Shown: in pieces, positions 11,049 through 21,125 of the stretch | Numbering within the stretch: the stretch's first letter is position 1 | Layout: each line of letters starts with the position of its first letter | Assembly (NCBI GenBank): GCA_930367215.1 | Contig: OV884060.1 | Span: 181,981,253-182,045,252, forward strand | DNA: 64,000 bases | Origin: Pollenia angustigena | Lineage: Eukaryota; Arthropoda; Insecta; Diptera; Polleniidae | Reading direction: 5' to 3' | Translations under genes and position numbers: made by a program | Notes under the pieces: model-generated | Told to the model about the DNA's origin: nothing | The model's database searches: none | What the model saw: only the letters and a program-made list of their open reading frames with translations

Positions 11049-11442
11049 TTACTCAATACATTTTGCTTTTACATGATAAATCACATCGGCTGCGAGTGCA
11101 ATGTTATGACATTTTTAACGTAAAGACGTAATCTCTTTTGTTAGTTTTTGACATGAGTTACAGACGCACTTTTTTCTCACTTTTCGAGAAACGATGGAAT
11201 ATTTTGATTCACATTTTTTCGATGCGAGAAGTTCTCACCAAAGTTTCAGAACAGGGGCACTGATATGTTTATTTATATAACCATTTCACCTGTGATGAAG
11301 GGTATAAAAGGAATATTAAAAAGACAATATTTATAAAATATTTCAAAGAATATTTTTTATAAGCAATTAAATATGTACGAGTATTAATTAGTCTTTATAC
11401 GGATAATGCAAAATATCAAAAGCGCTGGACCCATTATTATTA

Positions 11443-11621
11443 AGGCTCAGTTAGCCGGAAGTAACAGTAACTTAACCTTACCGTAAAAAAGTAAGACAAA
11501 TCTACATACAGATTGAGACGCAACATCTTACTGCTAACCATAATCGTTATAATTGCTTTACATGCAACAAAATGAAGCAGCTGATTTACAACGTTACTAT
11601 TACTCCCGGCTAACTGAGCCT
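11443..11621. mobile_element. MITE with TTA duplication in the Cdo 3' region
   Basis: AGGCTCAGTTAGCCGG at 11443-11458 pairs with CCGGCTAACTGAGCCT at 11606-11621; TTA flanks both ends (11440-11442, 11622-11624). It starts about 40 bases past the Cdo stop codon, so it lies in, or replaces, the 3' untranslated region. Confidence 0.9.
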
Positions 11622-11661
11622 TTAGTCCAGGTCTAGTAATAGTAAGCAATAATAATTATTA

Positions 11662-12419
11662 TTAGACCTGATTAACCTTTTGACCGTATTTACTCCAAAA
11701 GGTAACAGTACATTGCAAACGTTTGCCGGTGGTCTTTTCAAACATGGAACATTTCTCATAGGGAGGGCAATACAAATGCAGCGACACTGAAGTATCTGAA
11801 TGGCTGGGATTTTCGACCCGATGAAGGCCCAAATTGTCTGCAATTGCAAAAAAAAAAATATTAAATTTAATTTTCTTAAAAGAATTACTTCCAATTTACC
11901 ATTTATATAGGCCACATCATTCAAACTCATGGTTCTTTTACCCAACACCTGTAAAGCATCATGATTTTCCATATCATCATCATCCACTTGTTGACTTTCT
12001 TCGGCTTCGGGCCAAGAATAACGGCTTTCTACCAAATCGCCTTTAAGCATTTTCATAAAACAATGACTATCGGCATGATCGTGTATACTCGAACCATGAC
12101 CTTCACCCCAGCACAAAATCATTAGATTAAATTTACCATTGCCAGAATCCACCAGATTTCTGGTGTATTTGTAACGATCGAATTTGGCAAACTTTTGCCA
12201 TTCCTTGGCATTCGATTTGTAGGACAACATTATGTGATTAATCATTTCAATATTGACATAATTCGTGGAAAACTCCTGATGCAAAGCAGCTATTAGGTCA
12301 TTAAGACTTTCAATTGTGGGTCCATATTTCAGAGGCTTTTCAATGCCGCGAAAATGTTGTGTTGTCTCGCGTAAATACTTCTCCTGATCCATTTCAGTAT
12401 CGATCTTCGATAGGGCCAT
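11662..12419 (-). CDS. Cdo: Cysteine dioxygenase type 1
   Basis: This is the non-heme iron enzyme that oxidises L-cysteine to cysteine sulfinate in the cytosol, the entry to taurine/hypotaurine and pyruvate. Two coding exons: 12419-11900 and 11837-11662, joined over a 62-base GT-AG intron (AAT G|GTAAAT ... TTGCAG|AC), give 231 residues. The cupin motif holds iron ligands H113 and H115 (IHDHADSHC); the third ligand is H179 ([11 protein letters not shown]). C120 and Y196 are the pair that form the thioether cofactor, and R87 (YTRNLV) is the substrate carboxylate arginine. Relative to the usual 200-residue enzyme there is an acidic loop at about 137-158 (VDDDDMEN). The start ATG follows TTAACAG|GTTCATC, which looks like a splice acceptor, so an upstream noncoding exon is likely. 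A MITE sits just after the stop. Confidence 0.95.
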
Positions 12420-13201
12420 TTTAAAATTTTGATGAACCTGTTAACAAAACATAAAAAGAAAGTGAAATCAATTTACATACATAATTAAGAAGACGTCATT
12501 ATCGTAATTCTAGTTTACGTAAGTGCTTCTTTACGTTGGCATCATGCGATTATTTGTTCAAAAATTTGAAATTTTTGTTCTGATAACGTTGTTATATTTT
12601 GGTTTTAATTTTTAAATGATCTATTTTAGACAGCTTAATTAATCGATTAAGTTTTATTGCATTTTGTATTTAAATATTTTGATTATTGTTATGGGGAATT
12701 TTGTATTTAAACAGAAGCTTATCAGCTGAAAGTCATAATTTTGGTAAAGAAAGACAAAAAAATTTATTTATCTCTTTGACGAAAAAGTAGCAAAATTCCA
12801 TATTTTAGGTGATTTATTTGTTTGAGCTTTTTTTTAATTTTATAGTTTCGAACCAAATTACAGCTTTTGAACATAGCAACGACTAGAACAGAAAGAAACG
12901 CAGAAGATAAAAAAATCTAGCGATTTATAATTGTTTTTTTTTAAACGAAATATTTTATACATATCGTCACCTTGAATGCAAACGGACGTAACTACATTTT
13001 TATTTTGTTGAGCAGGAGAATCAAAAAAACTTACAAAATCAATAAAACAAGGCGCTCTTGGCGCTTGGGATCTAATAATTTGCGTGAACATGTAATAGGG
13101 TGGTCCAACTATAATTTTAATTGTGAGTCACACTTTAACGTCAAGGGTTTTGCCCAACTTAATTTGACATTTCTTTGCTTCAGGGTTTCACAAATTTAAC
13201 C
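12420..13201. other. Region upstream of the Cdo start
   Basis: A candidate acceptor (minus strand) lies about 21 bases before the Cdo ATG. I cannot place the leader exon or promoter. The rest is AT-rich, without coding signs; 13099-13201 is the 5' flank of a mariner-like fragment. Confidence 0.4.
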
Positions 13202-13305
13202 ATGGAGGGGAACACAATTGAGCAGCGCGTTAGGATTGTTAAAGCATTTTAGAACAATGCCAATTCAAATCAAAATGCATTTCGTGCACTTTGACGAGGC
13301 ACACT
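13202..13305 (+). pseudogene. mariner-like transposase N-terminal fragment
   Basis: ATG at 13202 opens an EQRVRIVKAF reading with a stop after AF, then NSNQNAFRAL. The same start (MERFTTEQRVKIVEAFYENE) with the same upstream leader (TTTGCTTCAGGGTTT) is found at 28057. This is the helix-turn-helix N-terminus of a mariner-type transposase, broken by a stop and truncated. Confidence 0.7.
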
Positions 13306-13645
13306 TTCACCTCAGTGGATTCTTTTACAATCATTGCCACGAGTACTTATAATCTACTTGCAAGAAAAAAAACACATATTTCAAAAAACTGTCGCTTACG
13401 ATATAATCGCAAATAGGGCTCGATTTATGTGCAATATGTCGCGTAGTATGAAGCAGGTTTAACAAAAATGTAGCTTTTTATATGAGAAAATGGTGGGCAA
13501 ATGCATACATACACACATACGTACGTAAAATCAAGAGTTTTTGTACCCAAAAAATTCTATCCAAAAAAGCACCAACAAGAATTAAAGAACTCTGTCAGCT
13601 TTTGCTACTACATATTTTAGAAAACAAAAAACCTGCATTAAGGTC

Positions 13646-13907
13646 TTTTTACACTCATTAGATCTGTCTTGCTATATGGTGCAGAATCCTGGGTCTTATC
13701 GCAAGCAGACGAAACAGCATTGGGAGTCTTAGTGAGAAAAATACTCCGCAAAATATATGGTGCTAAAGTAAACAACGGCGAGTATCGACGATGTATGGAC
13801 GATGAACTGCATGACCTTTATTTCGATATTGACATCGGTTAAGTAGATCAACATAACAAGATTACGCTGGCTAGGTCATCTCAGAAAAATTATTGGAGAT
13901 GAAGGAG
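13646..13907 (+). pseudogene. Non-LTR (RTE-like) reverse transcriptase C-terminal fragment
   Basis: Reads LIRSVLLYGAESWVLSQADE, then LVRKILRKIYGAKVNNGEYR and LHDLYFDIDI to a stop near 13840. A shifted frame continues RLRWLGHLRKI. YGAE-W-L, RK-LRKIYG and RLRWLGH are hallmarks of the region after the RT domain in RTE-type LINEs. Frameshifted and truncated. Confidence 0.8.
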
Positions 13908-14053
13908 CTTGATATGTTTTTGATATGATATATTTTGGCCAGGTGTACGTATTCATGAGGAAGCGTGGCATTACCAACTGGAGAGTTAAAGCAAAGTACC
14001 GATCCGGTTGAAGAAATGTGTCCCCTCGGGTTGCCAGTGACCAACTTAGTAAG

Positions 14054-14418
14054 TACACTCACAATATTATTACAGTAACGGACTGTAGTTTATTTAAGAA
14101 ATATTCCATTCATTAATTTTTAAATAACTGATAATACTGATAATGATAACTGATTCTAACAGTTATTCAAAAAACTAAGTGCATATTAATACGGATTTTC
14201 AGTTGCAGTTAAAATCTTAATAGTAAATTTTGTATTCCCGTAAATAACTTTGATAATATTGTACGTTGATTGAGTTAAATTCTTCTTTATGTTAAATTAA
14301 ATAAAAATGTAATTTAAAGCAACGAAAAGTTCATTCAATTTTTACTGTCAAAAATTCAACGAATTCCGTAAAAACAAATGAATATTCAGTTATTTTATAG
14401 AAATTAACTGTCAAAAGG
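14054..14418 (+). repeat. Partial copy of the ACACTCACAATATTATTACA element
   Basis: The first 360 bases match 14809-15130 (AATATTATTACAGTAACGGA, then GACTGTAGTTTATTTA). A shorter relative lies at 1225-1575. The right half is missing, ending at the 69-base hairpin. Confidence 0.8.
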
Positions 14419-14487
14419 CACTGCTACACGTTCAATAAATATCGTGATACTAGAAATATCATGATATTTATTGAACGTGTAGCAGTG
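14419..14487. repeat. 69-base near-perfect hairpin
   Basis: A 31-base arm starting CACTGCTACACGTTCAATAA at 14419 pairs with 14457-14487 with one mismatch, over a 7-base loop (CTAGAAA). It lies exactly at the junction of two repeat families. It could be a minimal foldback element or a precursor-like RNA hairpin. Confidence 0.75.
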
Positions 14488-14494
14488 GGGGAAA

Positions 14495-14806
14495 TTTATT
14501 CCTCTCAGAAACCATCAAACCGATTTTAATAAAATTTAAAACATAGGTAGATCCATATTTATACGGACACATAAGCTATGCATTTTTAAGAAAATAGGAC
14601 CATGAGGGGAGATAGGGTCAATTTCTGCCTCTCAAACCGATTTTAATGAAATTTAAAACATAGATAGATCCATATCTATATGGACACATAAGCTATACAG
14701 TTTTTCAAAAATAGGACCACAAGGGGAGGTAGGGGGCAATTTCTGCCTCTCACAAACTTTCAAACCGATTTAAATGAACTTTATAAACATAGATAAATCC
14801 ATATTA
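14495..14806 (-). repeat. Dispersed repeat with 115-base tandem units (inverted, partial)
   Basis: The units repeat 'cacataagctat', 'gataggtcaatttctgcctc' style text and 'aaaacatagatagatcc' two to three times. Same family as 29289-29968 and 34617-35331, in the opposite orientation. Confidence 0.75.
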
Positions 14807-14808
14807 AT

Positions 14809-15922
14809 ACACTCACAATATTATTACAGTAACGGACTGTAGTTTATTTAGGAAATATTCCGTTCAGTCATTTTTAAATAAATAAACATTTAAAATTCCA
14901 AGCAAATTTATTTTTAACTGATTCTAACAGTTATTCAAAAAACTAAGTACATATTAATTCTGATTTTCAGTTGCAGTTAATATTGTCCGTTAATTGAGTT
15001 AAATTCTTCTTTATGTTAAATAAAATAAAAATGTAATTTAAAGCAACGAAAAGTTCATTTAATTTTTACTGTCAAAAATTCAACCGCGAATTCCGTAAAA
15101 ACAAATAAATATTCAGTTATCTTATATAAATTAGGTGTCAAAAAATTAACTACATATTCCATAAAAACAAATAAATTTGCAGTTATTTTATAAAATTTTA
15201 CTGTCAAAAATTCAACGCCATATTCAGTAAAAACAATTAAATATTCAGTTATTTTATATAATTTAACTACCAAAAATTTATTTTTACTTATCTATAAAAA
15301 ATGAATTGCTTGTTTTGTGTAAGTAGTTCCCATTTTCTATTTTCTAATATAATTTAGTTAAATACATCAAATTTTAAAAGTAAAATAATTGCGAAGCCAT
15401 ATCGGTCATGCTGCTGGTGTCTTAAAATTGAGAGTTCTTCTGTAAACAACGTGGTCAGTACAACAAAAGTAAAACAAACGTGTGTAACAGGGTAAGTAAA
15501 TAATAATATTCTCCCTCTATCGCTTATAAGAAAAACAAGCGGACAGGTGTCTGTCTGGTATTTTTTAGAAATTCGGCTCTTTTGTGGAGTAAACGAAAAT
15601 TACTAAATTTAATAAAATAACTAAATATTTAATTGTTTTTACTGAATATCATATGAATATAATGAAAAATATAAAATAACTGAATATTTAATTGTTTTTA
15701 CTGAATATGGTGTTGAATTTTTGACAGTAAAATTTTACAAAATAACTGAATATTTATTTGATTTTACGGAATATGGTGTTGAATTGTTGACAGTAAAACT
15801 TAAATGAAGTTTTTGTTAAAAATAAATGAAAAATAAGTAGACCGGTTTTTAATTGAATTTTCATTTATTTTATATTACAATTTGAATTTATTTTACGTAC
15901 AGAATATTATGAGTGTAATAAA
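14809..15922. mobile_element. Inverted-repeat element with subterminal 64-base tandem repeats
   Basis: Left end ACACTCACAATATT (14810) and right end AATATTATGAGTGT (15906-15919) are inverted. Inside, units of about 64 bases containing TTTTACTGTCAAAAATTCAA and ATATTCAGTTATTTTATA repeat three times plus a partial at 15063-15290, and inverted at 15629-15800. No transposase frame is seen; it looks like a nonautonomous DNA transposon. Confidence 0.7.
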
Positions 15923-16216
15923 GAGATCCGTATCAGTGCCGTGTCCGTTCAGTATTAATGTAATATGGATGGTAATTTGCACTTATCCATTGTACGTCCG
16001 GTGCTTTCAGTAAAAAAAGATGACTGATTTCACGGATAATGGATAACTCGATTAATTATTTCTTCGTGTCAAACACAACTTTTATCTATCTACATATAAA
16101 AAAGGATAGCAAGAGCTGTACATATATGGGCCATTTTAAACTCGAAGAAGTTAACACTCAATTTATATACTTTATGGGGTCTTAGATGAATATTAAAAAA
16201 GGAATGATAAACTTAG

Positions 16217-16252
16217 TATACCCTCTTTACAACCAGTTGTGGAGGGTATAAA
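16217..16252. repeat. Dispersed repeat end
   Basis: TATACCCTCTTTACAACCAG followed by TTGTGGAGGGTATAAAA is a short palindromic end of the TATACCCTYCACC family. Confidence 0.5.
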
Positions 16253-16347
16253 AAATAATTATAGTTATCTAAATGATCAGCAACAGCTTGCTGGGTTATA
16301 TTAGAAAATTAATGATTTTTTATATACAAAATATTTTATTATATTGG

Positions 16348-16587
16348 GCCATGTCACAGAGTACAATTCCGTTCGGAATGATTCCGTTCGGAATTGAAGA
16401 AAACATATTTGCTTGTTGATGGAAAGTGTATTTTGATAGTTTTCTGGCCTTTCAGATACAGACAACTCCCATACCGTTCATGAAAACAAAAATGGTTTCA
16501 TTCCAAAACATCTTTTCGTCATTTTCTGAAGCACCAAAATACGGAATGAATTCCGTTTCCGAACGGAATTGTACTCTGTGACATGGC
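16348..16587. mobile_element. MITE of 240 bp, ends GCCATGTCACAGAG
   Basis: GCCATGTCACAGAGTACAAT and the following TCCGTTCGGAA pair with the right end over about 30 bases. TTCCGTTCGGAA is repeated within the left arm. Confidence 0.85.
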
Positions 16588-17194
16588 TGATTATTTTGCT
16601 GTCTTTAAACACGACGCTTAACACATTTGTCTGATTCTAATTTTAACACTAAATAACAACCTAAATTAAAATTGAACCCTGCATAAACATGTGCTCAATT
16701 TGGACACATGTTTATTTATTGTTATCACAAATACATAAGTACATATAAATAAAAAAATCGCAAGATTACTTTGAGTGGAGAAGATCGCTCGTCATTTTCA
16801 TTATTTCTTAAGGGCAATTTTGCGTCCTTGTTTTTTTGCCCTCGCGATTTGTACGTTTCGCCCGCGAAGGTTGGTTGGTAAATGGTTTGGTATCGCATAA
16901 AATAAGTGAACTTCGTTTTAGTTTTTCGATGTTCGACTTTAACCGTTAGTTCTTAACCTAACATTTTGCATCGTGCTGGTGGAGTACCAACAAAAACTCA
17001 TTTTAATAAGTATTTAAAATAAGACTGACTTTGAAAGTTTCGGCTTCCTACATTAAGATATACATATGTATGTAGATCGTTCGATAGCTTCTGAATGAGG
17101 CTCACCAGGCATAAGCCGTAATTCAGATAAATAATTCCTCTTCAAGGGCTTTGCTGTTGAAGAATTAATTAAGAATCAAACCAAGCTTAATAAG

Positions 17195-17695
17195 GAACAA
17201 TTGTATTTGGCCTTATTGCCCAATCATTGAGAGGTAAGGTCATATTTAAAATTTCGCGAAATGAGAGATATAGCCATATTTTTTTCGCAAATGAGAGATA
17301 AAGCCATATTTTTCAGAATATTGTTATGCATGGTGTAAACATTCTGTAAAAGGGAAAATCCTTAGTTATCATTGAAAACCATTTTTTTATTCTTGTGACG
17401 TACGCAGGAAAACTTTATTCAGCAAAGCCACCTGCCGCGTCCTACTGGAGGAAAAAACCCCTAAGCACGGCCGCAGGCCGCCACGCAGAAAAAACTTTAG
17501 TATACGAAGCCAGATTTCAATACTTAACTTTAGTGTCTCCGGAACTGAAATGAGAGATAAAGCCATTTTCTAATATTGCTAATGTGAGCTAAGACCAAGA
17601 TGGCTTTATCTCCCATTCAAATGAAAAAAAAAAATAAAAGACTTTATCTCCCTATTGAATGAGAGATAAAGCCATCATGGCCTTATCTCACATGG
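17195..17695. repeat. Cluster of TGAGAGATAAAGCCAT motifs
   Basis: Near-identical 16-mers occur at 17261, 17291, 17550 and 17660 (+) and one inverted at 17600 (ATGGCTTTATCTCCCAT). Between them, 17400-17510 is unusually GC-rich (CACGGCCGCAGGCCGCC). No gene; probably a foldback element with reiterated motif. Confidence 0.55.
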
Positions 17696-17838
17696 TATTG
17701 TTTTTGGTTTACATGTTATTTGTGCGAACGTTAACGTTCGAGTGACATCGTGAAATAGGCAGTTAATTTTTTTAAAAAAATGTCTCATTTTATGTTTACA
17801 AGAAAACCCATAAGTTATTCAATAAATAAAAAATATAT

Positions 17839-18226
17839 ATCGATACCTTCCCATAAGAATGTATTAAGCGACATTTCTAAAATTGTGTAGGAAGCGAAAA
17901 AAAACGTCTCATTTAGTTATTTATTTTTCGGATTTTATGGAAAGGAACATATTCGGAAAGCGATTTTCAGAATACAAACATATTTAAAAATGTGGCTTAG
18001 CATAATTTCTTTGGCGGATAATACAAATTACAGGGTGCAACATTATTCCACTGAAAAAACTTGACGGTTGATACAATTTTATTTTCACTCTAGTTTCCTT
18101 TGCATCCATGATAGGGCAGCGAAACCCAGGCCAAAATGTGGCGCTTAACTTCTAGTATAGTTCCACATCAAAAAGTCATTTTCGAAAAAAGTGTCGCTTA
18201 ATACATTCTTATGGGAAGGTATCGAT
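17839..18226. mobile_element. Inverted-repeat element of 388 bp
   Basis: TATCGATACCTTCCCATAAG followed by AATGTATTAAGCGACA pairs perfectly (36 bases) with the right end at 18192-18227. Flanked by TA-rich DNA, so the target duplication is unclear. Confidence 0.9.
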
Positions 18227-18723
18227 ATAAAAAAAATAACAAATATGAATGTTTATGTGTAATGTTTGCTATAAGGGAAATTGTACTTTATTTTCTGTTT
18301 TACTATCGAAAATCTAATTTAGAAGTCGTTAACAATTTTTAAACACAAACTTTTAACGAATTCCAACTCCTTTTTAGGATTGTGCCTTCTATACTTTGTT
18401 ATTAAATCTTCACTTGAAGGCCATTTCCGCTTTAAACAAATTATAAGAAGAAAGCATGGAATTGTAAGTTTATTTCGAAAACATTTGCTTAGCAGAAGCA
18501 CTACTGTTCAGCAGTGTTGTGAAAAACAAAATTTGAGTACTATTTCCAAAAAGGGTCAAAAAGTGGCACAAAATAGTTGAAAATGATACAAAAGGGTATA
18601 TCAAAAAAAGGGTCATAACCCCACGTCTCCATGCGCTTTCGATTAGAACATGACATGACTATAACGCCGGCAGAGCAATGGTATTAATTTGTTCATGTTC
18701 TTGTATGTGGCGAATACGTGTTA

Positions 18724-18916
18724 AGGCCCAAATACATTGATCAAAATACTCATCAAGCATTGTGGTAGTATTAGTGAAAATATGTTTGTATGTGTCACAC
18801 CGACGATGCTGGATGGAAAATCAATTAATTTAGATATGACGGCGAATATTACGTCAAGCACACGTACACGATGAATTCGCCGGCTGGACAAGCATTTGAC
18901 AAGTGTATTTGGGCCT
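18724..18916. mobile_element. MITE of 193 bp with TTA target duplication
   Basis: AGGCCCAAATACATTG at 18724 pairs with the right end GTGTATTTGGGCCT at 18903-18916; TTA at 18721-18723 and 18917-18919. Interior text (CATCAAGCATTGTGGTAGTA, CGTCAAGCACACGTACACG) is shared with 20770-21125 and 28410-28770. Confidence 0.85.
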
Positions 18917-19320
18917 TTAATGTTCATGTTCTGATTGATCACAATTTTTGTTGTTGTGCGTTTGGTTGTATACAGAAAATACATTGTATGGCCAACATCA
19001 TGGCGCACATGGATGCTAAAACGAATGTTTAGGCAACGATGGTAGCAAATGGACGAAACATGAACAGTCTACACGTGTAGAATTCATGTGCGACATGCTG
19101 TTCTTACCAAGTTGGTGGATGGTGGAGACGGGTAGTCAAGAATATCAAGACCGTCGAAAAGGGTCAAATTGATATTTTAGTATCACGTATACACACCAGT
19201 GATGCCAATAGTAGGGACTTTTTTGGAAAATTTCAAGCGTAGGAAAAAAGGAACAGATATTTTTTTATAACAATGTATTGTTGTCGTACATGTTTTTTTT
19301 ATTAAATAGTATCAAAAAAA

Positions 19321-19490
19321 ATAATTCCCAGTTTCTATTTGTTGAGCTAAATACATTCAATTTATAAAGTATCGCTATCCAGTGTGACACAAAGAATGCT
19401 GACGAAGCCCGTAGCGGGCCAGAAAATGCATTACATTCTGCTGGTGTCTAATAATTGTAAATTTTTCTGTACATAAAATATACCTCATTG
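19321..19490 (+). repeat. CTTCGGAAGG-family copy 1
   Basis: About 170 bases nearly identical to 20252-20428, including CTGACGAAGCCCGTAGCGGG and TGCATTACATTCTGCTGGTG. One substitution distinguishes the core blocks I compared. Confidence 0.9.
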
Positions 19491-19535
19491 CTTTCCAAAG
19501 GAAAGCTAAGGTAAAATGTAACAAGAAAATACAAT

Positions 19536-19934
19536 AGTGGTATTCACACCGAACTTGTTAATTGTTACTCGGTAGTTTGTTAATTTGTTAAAGTTACCAA
19601 CTGTGAACGACCTCCTTTTTAAAACTTTGTTAGTCTGGTAACTTTAAAATAAAAAAATCATTTAATTAATAATTACGCTCAATGTAGACGAAAATTGCCA
19701 AAACACAAACATTTTTTTCGAAATGTATCACAAGTGACGTTTTTAATATATTTATTTAGAAACTGCAACAGCTGATTGTGAGTTACCAACTAACAACTAT
19801 TTTATCAGGGGTGCCGTGTCGTTAATTTGTTTAACGTTAATGCGGTAGCGTGTTAAATATACAAAAACAAAATGCGTGTAAAAAAAGTAACTATTAACGA
19901 CTAACAAACTAACAATCTCGGTGTGAATACCACT
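19536..19934. mobile_element. MITE of about 400 bp, ends AGTGGTATTCACACCGA
   Basis: AGTGGTATTCACACCGA at 19536 pairs with TCGGTGTGAATACCACT ending 19934. AAT flanks both sides. Subterminal TTGTTAGT/ACTAACAA text also pairs. Confidence 0.85.
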
Positions 19935-20008
19935 AATATAATAGTCTGGTAGTGTATAAAGTCATTTCTGAAAAATTGAAGGAATAGAACTATTACAAAA
20001 AAGCTTTA

Positions 20009-20159
20009 TGCTGGGTACACACTATGCAACGCATTTACGCAATCTAGTGAATTAAATTCATTTTCAATCATTCTAGATTGCATCAACATCAAAACGCTTT
20101 GATATTTTGAGGTTGCATTGAAACAGATTGCATGTAGATTGCACTGTGTGTACCCAGCA
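20009..20159. mobile_element. MITE of 151 bp with TTA duplication and an empty site in the window
   Basis: TGCTGGGTACACACTATGCA at 20009 pairs with the end GTGTGTACCCAGCA at 20159; TTA flanks both ends. It interrupts a dispersed repeat whose uninterrupted copy (inverted) is at 55708-55750, reading AAAAAGCTTTATAAAATACA. Confidence 0.95.
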
Positions 20160-20171
20160 TTATAAAATACA

Positions 20172-20432
20172 TAACTGAAATTTAGCTCATAGAATAAATT
20201 CGAAAAAATGAAAAATGTTGAATATAATATAAAAGTAACCTTCGGAAGGAAATAATTCCCAGTTTCTATTTGTTAAAATTGTTTAGTTAAATACATTCAA
20301 TTTATAAAGTATCACTATCCAGTGTGACACAAAGAATGCTGACGAAGGCCGTAGCGGGCCAGAAAATGCATTACATTCTGCTGGTGTCTAATAATTGTAA
20401 ATTTTTCTGTACATAAAATATACCTCATATAT
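20172..20432 (+). repeat. CTTCGGAAGG-family copy 2
   Basis: Longest copy: begins AACTGAAATTTAGCTCATAG, passes through GTAACCTTCGGAAGG and ends ACATAAAATATACCTCA. Relatives: 121, 19321, 48437 (inverted), 55655-55856. Confidence 0.9.
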
Positions 20433-20799
20433 ACTATGAGTCCTAACAGCCTTGCAATCCATGTACTTAAACCATGGGGGCAACGGATATTCGCGTTCGC
20501 ATTTGTGAACTATTCTCTTATTTTTGCTATTTGCATTCGCACTCACATTCGCTAAAATGTATGGCAATATTTAAATTAAGTTTTCTTGAAAAGCTCTTTA
20601 AAAACGACAAAAGAAAAGAAAAATCAAATACGAAATTTCACTGTGTTTTATATAGAGGAGGCGTTGCTGCCAAAAAGAAAAAAAAATTAAATTTGCACAC
20701 AGTGTTATTTTTGAAATTAAATTTTTATATGTGTGTGTTTGGCGTTTACAAATTTTTTTCTTATTAAAGGCGAAATACACATTTTCCATCCAGCATCGT

Positions 20800-21079
20800 C
20801 CCCGCAAATATGAGACTAGTCCATACACGAATGTAAAATTTAGCCCACAAGGGACTAGAACTAGTCCAAAGGTAACCCCAATGTATGGGAAAAGCATGGT
20901 ATATTTAGCATTACGATGTCCTAGGGCAGGACCATTGAAATCGTTTAAAAACGAAAACATGTCGTTAAAAAACGAAGACATATCGTTTCACTACAAACTC
21001 TTTTCTAACAATGACATGGTCCATGTAAGTAGTCCATTTGATTAAAATGGATCAAGTAGTACAATATTATTTGCAGGGT
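20800..21079. mobile_element. CCCTGCAAATAATA MITE, copy A, nested
   Basis: Right end ATTATTTGCAGGG followed by TA; left end CCCCGCAAATATGA. It sits inside a copy of the 18724-type MITE (left piece ends CCATCCAGCATCGT, right piece resumes CAATGCTTGATGAATATT). Open frames across it are by-products. Confidence 0.8.
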
Positions 21080-21125
21080 ACAACAATGCTTGATGAATAT
21101 TTTGATCAGTGTATTTGGGCCTTTA

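Noticed and set aside
20598..21045. Overlapping open frames of 127 and 104 codons on opposite strands
   Set aside because: They run across the CCCTGCAAATAATA MITE and its host repeat; the same sequence is broken in the other copies.
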